This document shows positions 7,039 through 12,229 of a DNA stretch of 15,095 nucleotides, piece after piece. The DNA lies in NCBI GenBank assembly GCA_946615275.1, contig CAMOHV010000010.1, positions 1 to 15,095 of the forward strand, given 5' to 3'. The notes beneath the pieces were generated by a model that saw nothing but the letters and a program-made list of their open reading frames with translations, was not told the DNA's origin and did no database searches. Source of the stretch: an uncultured Verrucomicrobiota bacterium. GTDB taxonomy: Bacteria > Verrucomicrobiota > Kiritimatiellia > RFP12 > UBA1067. The first letter of the stretch is position 1. Each line of letters begins with the position of its first letter. The translations under genes and the position numbers were made by a program.

Positions 7039-8232
7039 TCATTTCACCAGTCCCGTGGCTCTGGCGCGCCAGTAGGCGGCCATGACGTGGGCGGCGCGGC
7101 AGACGCCCGACGCGGCGAGGTCGGAGCGCCGGATGGTCTGCTCCAGGAAGCTGCGCTCCATCTCCGGCCTCGGGCAGCCCGGCGCGATGAGCTGCGTGAG
7201 CGCCAGCTCGCCGTCCCAGCACATCCCGTAGTGCTTCGCCTCCGGGTTCTTGAGGCACGGCTCCGCCCTGCCCGCCGCGATCTCGGCGAACCCGCGCATC
7301 GACGACACGATCTTCGCTCGGCGGATCTCGTTCTTCTCGTATGCGAGGATGAGCTCAAGGCTGACGTTCGCCTGGTAGAGCGAATAGCACGGCATCCTCC
7401 TTGCGAACTTGCCGCGATCCTCCCCGTTGACGAGAAGCGTCTTGTCGAGAGCCTCGTCGATGTACTTCTCGTAGAGGCCAAGCCAGCGCCCGTCCCCGAC
7501 GGCAAGATACGCGGCCAGGTATATCATGGGCAGGCGCGCCTGCTCGTGCGGGTAGAGGTCCGGCCCCCACATGGTGCAGATGCCGCGCGGGTCCTTCCCG
7601 CCGTCTGCGAGGCCGAAGTTCCAGCCGCGCCCAGGGGTGACGCGCTCCTCCATGAAGCGGGCCACGTCGACGACGAGCGTGCGGTACTCCTCTACAAGCG
7701 CGGGCTCGGCCATCGGCGAGTTGACGTACCGCCATAGACCGTGGACCCAGTGCGTGAACTGGTCGCGGCTCGATAGCGAGCAGATCGTGCGCGCGTCGTC
7801 CGCGCAGAGCCCGCGCGCCACGAACCCCTTCACGCCGTGGAGCTTCGCGAGGTTGAGGACCCCGCGTGCAACCTTGGCGGCGTCCCGGCGCGTCTCGTCG
7901 TCCTTCATTAGGGAATAACGGTCCGCAAGCCCCGAGAGCGCAGTGCCGAGGATGAGCGGGCAGTCGCCCATCCCGGCGCCGTAGCTGCCGCCCTCCTTCC
8001 AGTGGAACATGTGGTTGACGCACCCCTTCGACGACTGCACGCGCTCTGGCGGGCAGCCGTACACCAGGCCGGTCTTCTCGTGCCATGTGCCCATGTAGTG
8101 CCGCCACCCGGCGTCGCACAGGTCCATCAGGGACGACGGCTCCGCCGCGCAAGCCATCCCGGCCGCGAGGGCCGCAATAGCCATCATGTTCGTCTTCAAG
8201 TTCTGCCCGATGACCCTCAATCTCTCTCCCAC
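7039..8232 (-). CDS. secreted alpha-helical protein, possible (alpha/alpha)-toroid glycosidase/lyase
   Basis: Up to 397 aa. A hydrophobic signal-like segment (MMAIAALAAGMACAA) ends near residue 30 and is followed by an alpha-helical, Trp/Tyr/His-rich protein. Blocks such as CDAGWRHYMGTW, WKEGGSYGAGMGDCP, DQFTHWVHGLWRY, GPDLYPHEQARLPMIYLA and CYSLYQANVSLELILAY look like the inner helices of an alpha/alpha barrel, the fold of many unsaturated-uronyl hydrolases and polysaccharide lyases. I cannot name a family or catalytic residues with certainty. The start is uncertain: the GTG at 8232 overlaps the upstream gene by 16 nt and has no good ribosome site. A TTG at 8199 gives a tidy MKTNMM-type signal peptide, and an ATG lies at 8187. 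It is the last gene of the four-gene secreted cluster. A degrading role in the periplasm or outside the cell is inferred. Confidence 0.65.
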   Translation of the reverse strand: MGERLRVIGQNLKTNMMAIAALAAGMACAAEPSSLMDLCDAGWRHYMGTWHEKTGLVYGCPPERVQSSKGCVNHMFHWKEGGSYGAGMGDCPLILGTALSGLADRYSLMKDDETRRDAAKVARGVLNLAKLHGVKGFVARGLCADDARTICSLSSRDQFTHWVHGLWRYVNSPMAEPALVEEYRTLVVDVARFMEERVTPGRGWNFGLADGGKDPRGICTMWGPDLYPHEQARLPMIYLAAYLAVGDGRWLGLYEKYIDEALDKTLLVNGEDRGKFARRMPCYSLYQANVSLELILAYEKNEIRRAKIVSSMRGFAEIAAGRAEPCLKNPEAKHYGMCWDGELALTQLIAPGCPRPEMERSFLEQTIRRSDLAASGVCRAAHVMAAYWRARATGLVK

Positions 8233-9509
8233 TTGCCGTCGAAGCTCTGCGGGGGCCTGAGATGTATCGCGTAGCGGAAGGTCTGGTAGGTGCCACTAGA
8301 CGTGTTGTCGATGCTCTCGGCGGTGAAGTACGCGATAGAGTGGTATCTGAGACCGCGCGTCGTCGAATTGGGCTGGGCCCTCAACATGCGCTTTGTGCCT
8401 CCGTATGGGCCGACTGGGTCGATTGTCTCGGATGATGCCTCGGCCATGCTCACATATCTGTCAAGCACGTACTCGTGGCGCATCCCCACAACGTCGCAGA
8501 GGCCATACTGGTTGGCAAGAAGAGTTCCCACGTCCACATAGGTGTATGGGGCGGCGCTTGGATTGACGCAGGACCAGGCGATTGCGTTCACGAGGTTCGT
8601 GCATTCGGAATAAGGCGTGTCGACCGTGCCGCCGTTGTACCAGAACGTGTCGGTGCCGCCGCGCGCTGCCTTCTCCCACTGCGCACCGGTGGAAAGGTCT
8701 ATCCAGAAGTGCCCGCCGAAGCGCGTGCGGAACTTGTCGATGACGCTGCCCTTCTTCACCGTGAAGCGCGTCGTGGGCCAGTCGATGCCGTCGACGCTGT
8801 TAGACCCGCGAAGGGACGGATAGTACACGGACGAGATGACGCACGGCTTCATGCCCGCTTCCGCGGACTTCGGATCGAGAAGGCGGTAATGCTGTGCCTT
8901 CGTCGTCCTGTAGATGGCGATGTAGTAGTCGTGCGTGATCGTCATCGTCTTCTTGTTGATGTAGTACTCGTTGTTGTGGTTTCCCGGCATGGTGTCGAGA
9001 TAGGCGGCCTCCTCGCTCGAAAGCCCGGCCGTGAACGGGCCTGCGGGAATGCGGCGGAAGACCATCTTCGACTTCTTGTAGTCGTCTCCCCAGCCGCCGT
9101 CGGGCTCGTCGGCGCGATACTCCCAGGTGCCGTCCACGATCGAGAGCACAAGCCACTTGCGCACGGCGGCGGCGTTCTCCACCGGCGTCACAGTCACGGA
9201 GAAGTCCTTGAACTCGGCCACGTCGAAGCCGGCCGCGGCGGGATCCCACACGATATGGTGGACCCCCGGCTCGAGCTCCCAGAAGTCGCCCTTCGCGCCG
9301 AAGCGCTCGAGTTCGATGGTGACGGGAACGCCGTTCGTGGTGAACGTGGCGGACGCCGAGACGTCGCACTTCTCCCCGCCGGAGAGCTCGAAGTCGATGT
9401 CCACCTTCGCGTCCCACGGCCAGCGCTGCGTCCAGGCCGTCTTCGCGGTCATCGCGCCGAAAGCGCATCCGGCGGCAAGCATGATGGCGATAGCGATGGA
9501 AGATTTCAT
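8217..9509 (-). CDS. secreted SUMF1/formylglycine-enzyme-like protein with N-terminal WPW domain (paralog 2)
   Basis: A 430-aa exported protein. The signal peptide spans about 1-19 (a weak LAAGC could also suggest a lipoprotein). A beta-rich N-terminal domain spans about 25-110 (QRWPWDAKVDIDFEL, then VHHIVWDP). A SUMF1/FGE-sulfatase-like domain spans about 148-420: FRRIPAG (151-157), DYYIAIYRTTKAQ (194-206), IDWP (242-245), IDLSTGAQWEKAARGG (270-285), NQYGLCDVVGMRHEYVLD (333-350), TFRYAIHL (410-417). In formylglycine-generating enzymes the C-terminal region carries two catalytic cysteines; no cysteine occurs in the matching region here (about 374-420), so enzymatic formylglycine formation is unlikely. 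The ATG at 9509 is chosen because AGGAGG lies 7 nt upstream. It starts 17 nt after the stop of a paralog of the same architecture and shares the C-terminal PPQSF.GKW motif with it. A ligand-binding or structural role is inferred. Confidence 0.8.
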   Translation of the reverse strand: MKSSIAIAIMLAAGCAFGAMTAKTAWTQRWPWDAKVDIDFELSGGEKCDVSASATFTTNGVPVTIELERFGAKGDFWELEPGVHHIVWDPAAAGFDVAEFKDFSVTVTPVENAAAVRKWLVLSIVDGTWEYRADEPDGGWGDDYKKSKMVFRRIPAGPFTAGLSSEEAAYLDTMPGNHNNEYYINKKTMTITHDYYIAIYRTTKAQHYRLLDPKSAEAGMKPCVISSVYYPSLRGSNSVDGIDWPTTRFTVKKGSVIDKFRTRFGGHFWIDLSTGAQWEKAARGGTDTFWYNGGTVDTPYSECTNLVNAIAWSCVNPSAAPYTYVDVGTLLANQYGLCDVVGMRHEYVLDRYVSMAEASSETIDPVGPYGGTKRMLRAQPNSTTRGLRYHSIAYFTAESIDNTSSGTYQTFRYAIHLRPPQSFDGKWERD

Positions 9510-9516
9510 GTCCGTT

Positions 9517-9522
9517 CCTCCT
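9517..9522 (-). promoter_or_regulatory. ribosome binding site deciding the start at 9509
   Basis: A consensus AGGAGG on the minus strand, 7 nt from the ATG at 9509. It lies in the short gap between the tandem SUMF1-like genes and rejects an 11-codon N-terminal extension. Confidence 0.8.
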
Positions 9523-9526
9523 GTCA

Positions 9527-10900
9527 TCATTCGTTGAACCACTTGCCGCCGAAGCTCTGCGGCGGATTCAGGTGTATCACGTAGCGGTAGCAGAACTCAT
9601 TGCCAGATTTATGCGCGGCGTCGGAGACGTTCTGCGCGCTCGCGGAAGCCATCAGCCATTGGGTAAGCTTCTTCTTTTGGCTGTAGCTGTTGCACATCAT
9701 GCGGTAGTTGTAGTTCTGCTGCGCCATGCCGACGGGGTCGATTCCCGCAGAGGCCGCGGCCTCTGCATCGCCGTTCCACATGTCGAGCACCAGCTCCAGA
9801 CGGCTGCCCACGAGGTCATAGAGGCCGTAGGGATTCGGCAGATACTTGCCGGCGACGTCCGGCGGGGAATATTCGTATGCGGCGCCGCCGAACGCCCTCC
9901 TGTAGCCGTCGGAGATGTGCGCAACGATGTTGGTCAGCGCGTCGTAGGAGTCGTTCACGGTGCCGCCGGCGAGGCCGCCGGGATACGACGACGTGTCGTA
10001 CCAGAGCCACTTCGAGTCCGGCCGCGCCGCCTTCTGCCACTGCGCGCACGTCGGGAGGTCGATCATGAACCTGTTTCCGCATAGACTGCGGAAGCGCCCC
10101 ACGATCGAGGTGGGCGTCACCGCGAACTTGGTGAACGGCCAGTTTATGCCCTCCACGGAATTGCTTCCGCGTTGGAAGCACACGAAGCCAGAGGCGCAGA
10201 CACTTCCGGCATCGGGCATCGGATCTGAAAGATAGGAGCTATTTCCATCCACGATCCTGCACACCTGCGCCTTCGTCGTCTCGTATATCGAGATGTAGTA
10301 GTCGCTCGTGAGCGTCGTCGCTGCCGCAGTGAGCACTGTGTTGTCGGATCCGCCGTCCAGGCCAAAGACGTACGTCTTCTCGTCCGCCGTGTAGCCGCGG
10401 GTGAAAGTCCCTGCGGGGATGCGGCGGAAGACCATCTTGGATGTCTTGTATTCGAGGTCCTGCCAAGGACGGCCGGTCGCGTCCTTCTGTTCGTCGCCGA
10501 GAGCGACGTATTGGGCCGCGCCCGTGTCGAGGTCGATGACGATCCACGCGTGCTCGTCCGCCGAACACGCCTTTGCGGAGATGTCGAGCGCGCTGATGGC
10601 CCCCGCATATCCGCATGCGGTCGGATCCCAGACGAGGCGATGCACTCCGCCGGTTAGGCTGAAGGGCGACATCGAAAGGCCTGTGCCGCAGTCGAGGGCG
10701 ATCTCGTGGCGCACGCCACCGTTGACGAACGACGCCGTCAGCTCCACGTCGTTCGTGCCTTCCGGCATGGTTACGTCTATGAGGACGCGGGTGTCCCACG
10801 GCCAGTTCTGGCGCACCGTGAAGCTGAAGTCCGAGGCGGCGCCCGCCGAAAGAGCGCCGAGCAGGCACGCCGACGAGGCAATGTTGAAAATCGATCTCAT
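9527..10900 (-). CDS. secreted SUMF1/formylglycine-enzyme-like protein with N-terminal WPW domain (paralog 1)
   Basis: A 457-aa exported protein built like its downstream neighbour. The signal peptide ends near residue 22. The N-terminal beta domain spans about 25-112 (RQNWPWDTRVLIDV, then VHRLVWDP). The SUMF1-like domain spans about 155-450: FRRIPAGTFTRGY (158-170), DYYISIYETTKAQ (200-212), INWPFTKF (252-259), IDLPTCAQWQKAAR (280-293), NPYGLYDLVGSRLELVLD (356-373) and YRYVIHLNPPQSF (438-450). The GLYDLVG and LPT..QW..AA motifs are the clearest SUMF1 signatures. The usual paired catalytic cysteines near the C-terminus are not arranged as in true formylglycine-generating enzymes (only C403 and C437 occur there, about 34 residues apart). 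The ATG at 10900 has GGAG about 6 nt upstream and lies 15 nt after the previous stop. Tandem duplication with divergence is the simplest origin of the pair. Confidence 0.8.
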   Translation of the reverse strand: MRSIFNIASSACLLGALSAGAASDFSFTVRQNWPWDTRVLIDVTMPEGTNDVELTASFVNGGVRHEIALDCGTGLSMSPFSLTGGVHRLVWDPTACGYAGAISALDISAKACSADEHAWIVIDLDTGAAQYVALGDEQKDATGRPWQDLEYKTSKMVFRRIPAGTFTRGYTADEKTYVFGLDGGSDNTVLTAAATTLTSDYYISIYETTKAQVCRIVDGNSSYLSDPMPDAGSVCASGFVCFQRGSNSVEGINWPFTKFAVTPTSIVGRFRSLCGNRFMIDLPTCAQWQKAARPDSKWLWYDTSSYPGGLAGGTVNDSYDALTNIVAHISDGYRRAFGGAAYEYSPPDVAGKYLPNPYGLYDLVGSRLELVLDMWNGDAEAAASAGIDPVGMAQQNYNYRMMCNSYSQKKKLTQWLMASASAQNVSDAAHKSGNEFCYRYVIHLNPPQSFGGKWFNE

Positions 10901-10915
10901 CTTCTTCTCCCGTCC

Positions 10916-11587
10916 TTATCTGATAATGAACGCCGTGCCGAGGTTCTCCAGCAGCAGATCGCACGTCCAGAACTCCGTCCCGTCGAAGGAGAGCGCGGCC
11001 GAGACCTCGCCCTTCACGCCGCCGAACGAGACCTTCGGGGAGAGGACGCCGTAGCCGCCCACGGCGGGGAGCGTCCAGGACCCTATCGCGGCGCCGTCCT
11101 TGACGGAGGTCGAAAGCGTCGCGGAGGCGGCGCCTTCCGAGGCGGCTGCCCAAGCGTCGGACCATGAATAGAGGCGCGGGGACGAAACCTTCCGGAACGG
11201 CCTGGACGATGCGTCGGGGAAGACCGTGGCGGAGGAGCCGACGGCGAGCCGCACGGTCTTCTCGTCGACGACGGCGGTGCCGTCCGTCTGGCTCAGCGTC
11301 ACGTCCACTGCTCCCTGCCCCTGTACGGGGACGATGGACGGCAGGGCACACGATCCGTCGAAGGACGCGCCTCTCTCGACAGTCGCCGACGCCGTCTGGC
11401 GCGTGACTATGTTCGAGAAGGTCAGAGTGGCCGAGACCGCGCCGTCGGCCCAATGCCATGCGAGCGGCGCCGACCTGTCGAACACCACGGCCCAGGAGCG
11501 GGCGTCCAACGGATTGCGGTACACCACGGGCACCGCGAACGCGGCGGCCATGGCCAGAATCCCCGTAAGGAATGCGATTTTTCTCAT
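10916..11587 (-). CDS. secreted beta-rich protein of unknown function, first gene of the cluster
   Basis: A 223-aa protein with a signal peptide (MRKIAFLTGILAMAAAFA). The mature part is rich in Ser, Ala, Val and Thr with alternating beta pattern, including RNPLDARSWAVVFDRSAPL near the start, RLYSWSDAWAAA in the middle, and a C-terminal block SFGGVKGEVSAALSFDGTEF. There are no catalytic motifs and no sorting tail. The reading frame runs 14 codons further upstream, but the ATG at 11587 gives a textbook signal peptide and has AGGAGG about 10 nt before it. It is followed after 15 nt by the first SUMF1-like gene and preceded by a candidate promoter, so it probably leads a four-gene transcript. I do not recognise the family. 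Confidence 0.7.
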   Translation of the reverse strand: MRKIAFLTGILAMAAAFAVPVVYRNPLDARSWAVVFDRSAPLAWHWADGAVSATLTFSNIVTRQTASATVERGASFDGSCALPSIVPVQGQGAVDVTLSQTDGTAVVDEKTVRLAVGSSATVFPDASSRPFRKVSSPRLYSWSDAWAAASEGAASATLSTSVKDGAAIGSWTLPAVGGYGVLSPKVSFGGVKGEVSAALSFDGTEFWTCDLLLENLGTAFIIR

Positions 11588-11656
11588 GCTGCGCCGTCCT
11601 CCTCTCCGAGCATGGAATCCAAACGCCACGCTCGATGTTAAATGCGCTTAGGCAAT

Positions 11657-11685
11657 ATGATACCATATCACGGGTGCTTCCACAA
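11657..11685 (-). promoter_or_regulatory. candidate promoter for the four-gene secreted cluster
   Basis: On the minus strand, TTGTGG (11680-11685) and TATCAT (11657-11662) are spaced 17 bp apart, placing a start near 11650 and a leader of about 60 nt. The -10 box matches consensus at five of six positions; the -35 is weaker. It is the only good match in the gap before a tight operon. Confidence 0.5.
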
Positions 11686-11690
11686 CCCCC

Positions 11691-11711
11691 CGCAATCGGT
11701 TACGCAATCGG
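11691..11711. repeat. 9-bp direct repeat upstream of the promoter, possible operator
   Basis: CGCAATCGG occurs at 11691-11699 and 11703-11711, a 12-bp period, directly upstream of the candidate -35 box (5 bp away). The position suits a regulator-binding site, but no regulator gene is nearby and chance is possible. Confidence 0.35.
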
Positions 11712-11819
11712 GCTTGGATGCGCACGTTCTACTAGGGGGCGATTCTAGGACGAGTAGGAGGATAGGACAATAGGAGTAGGCCAATAGGACAATAGGAACA
11801 AGACAATATGGCACCCCTG

Positions 11820-11875
11820 ATTCTCCATTCTCAATTCTCCATTCTCAATTCTCAATTCTCAACTCTCAATTCCCT
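11820..11875. repeat. heptanucleotide tandem array (ATTCTCA)
   Basis: Eight consecutive 7-bp units: six are ATTCTCA or ATTCTCC, then ACTCTCA, ending in a degenerate ATTCCCT. The same unit with the same ATTCCC-type end occurs inside the coding sequence at 14842-14876. Confidence 0.9.
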
Positions 11876-11937
11876 GAACGGGCTGGCAGCCCGTTCTACT
11901 AGATGCGTACATAGTAGAACGCGCGGCTCGCGCGTTC
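11876..11937. repeat. nested palindrome cluster (three overlapping inverted repeats)
   Basis: GAACGGGCT/AGCCCGTTC (11876-11884, 11888-11896) and GAACGCGCG/CGCGCGTTC (11917-11925, 11929-11937) are perfect 9-bp stems, each with a 3-nt loop. Between and overlapping them, CGTTCTACTA (11892-11901) pairs with TAGTAGAACG (11912-11921). The whole could fold as two hairpins or as one longer alternative stem, similar in design to REP/BIME elements. No T-run follows, so it is not an intrinsic terminator. Confidence 0.8.
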
Positions 11938-11958
11938 GCCGAATCACCCTCTAGGGCA

Positions 11959-11981
11959 GGGCGCGGACCCCGGCCGCGCCC
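11959..11981. repeat. GC-rich inverted repeat
   Basis: GGGCGCGG (11959-11966) and CCGCGCCC (11974-11981) form an 8-bp perfect stem with a 7-nt loop inside the repeat-rich interval. Confidence 0.55.
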
Positions 11982-11991
11982 CAGCGCGAAA

Positions 11992-12018
11992 TGAGATTAC
12001 GGTGCGGACGAAATCTCA
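11992..12018. repeat. 7-bp inverted repeat
   Basis: TGAGATT (11992-11998) and AATCTCA (12012-12018) are perfect reverse complements separated by 13 nt, within the same interval. This could be another hairpin of the element or chance. Confidence 0.4.
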
Positions 12019-12094
12019 ACCCCTCGATCGCAGTTAAATGCGATTCCCGCTCCTATTGTCCTCTTCTCCTACTCGTCCTCTTCTCCTACTCGTC

Positions 12095-12193
12095 CTAGAT
12101 CGGCGGCATTGAGCCGGAGCGCTGGTTGTAATTGATTATCAGGTGGATCGCCATCGCCAGGAAGGCGATTACGGAATAGATGTAGTCCTGCAT
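12095..12193 (-). CDS. 32-aa single-helix membrane ORF, perhaps a truncated sensor-protein N-terminus
   Basis: The ATG at 12193 is preceded by purine-rich GGGGGATAGGAG and opens a 32-residue ORF. It has one hydrophobic helix (about residues 4-21: YIYSVIAFLAMAIHLII) followed by a short polar tail NYNQRSGSMPPI. It begins 36 nt after the stop of the glycoside-hydrolase-like gene and could be cotranscribed with it. Its TAG stop lies exactly in the CTAG end of the repeat element at 11745-12098. It may therefore be a real small membrane protein, or the remnant of the first transmembrane helix of a longer membrane protein cut off by the repeats. It is too short to assign by sequence alone. Confidence 0.45.
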   Translation of the reverse strand: MQDYIYSVIAFLAMAIHLIINYNQRSGSMPPI

Positions 12194-12229
12194 GGCTCCT
12201 ATCCCCCTGCGCCAAAGAGCTGTATGACG

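Larger units (their letters stand above)
11588..12094. other. 507-bp gene-poor interval: promoter region and repeat-rich element
   Basis: No convincing coding sequence is seen on either strand. From the left it holds the leader of the gene starting at 11587, a candidate promoter (11657-11685), a 9-bp direct repeat (11691-11711), and then a repeat-rich block (11745-12098) with inverted ends, purine-rich repeats, a heptamer array, and several palindromes. The tetramer CTAG occurs at 11732, 11745, 11899, 11951 and 12095, unusually dense for this window. Confidence 0.7.
11745..12098. mobile_element. possible MITE-like element with 16-bp inverted ends
   Basis: CTAGGACGAGTAGGAG at 11745-11760 recurs as its exact reverse complement at 12083-12098. 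The similarity continues inward as AGGACAATAGGAG-type units on both sides; the right end has an extra 17-bp copy. Inside are a 7-bp tandem array and nested palindromes. There is no transposase ORF and no clear target-site duplication. It may be a non-autonomous element, or simply two oppositely oriented copies of a lineage-typical repeat. The right end supplies the stop codon of the small ORF at 12095-12193. Confidence 0.4.

Noticed and set aside
8475..9584. Plus-strand 369-codon frame opposite the SUMF1-like gene
   Set aside because: No ribosome site or domain is evident, and the opposite frame has a signal peptide and SUMF1 motifs.
8217..10900. True formylglycine-generating enzymes activating sulfatases
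   Set aside because: The paired catalytic cysteines are absent or misplaced in both proteins and there is no sulfatase gene in the window.
10239..11666. Minus-strand 475-codon frame spanning two genes in another frame
   Set aside because: It crosses the boundary between two well-supported secreted-protein genes and has an Arg-rich shadow composition.
11876..11937. Intrinsic terminator
   Set aside because: The stems are strong but neither strand has a following T-run, and the structures are nested like repeat elements.
11745..12098. CRISPR array
   Set aside because: The repeats are short (7-17 bp), partly inverted and directly adjacent, without uniform unique spacers, and no cas genes are present.
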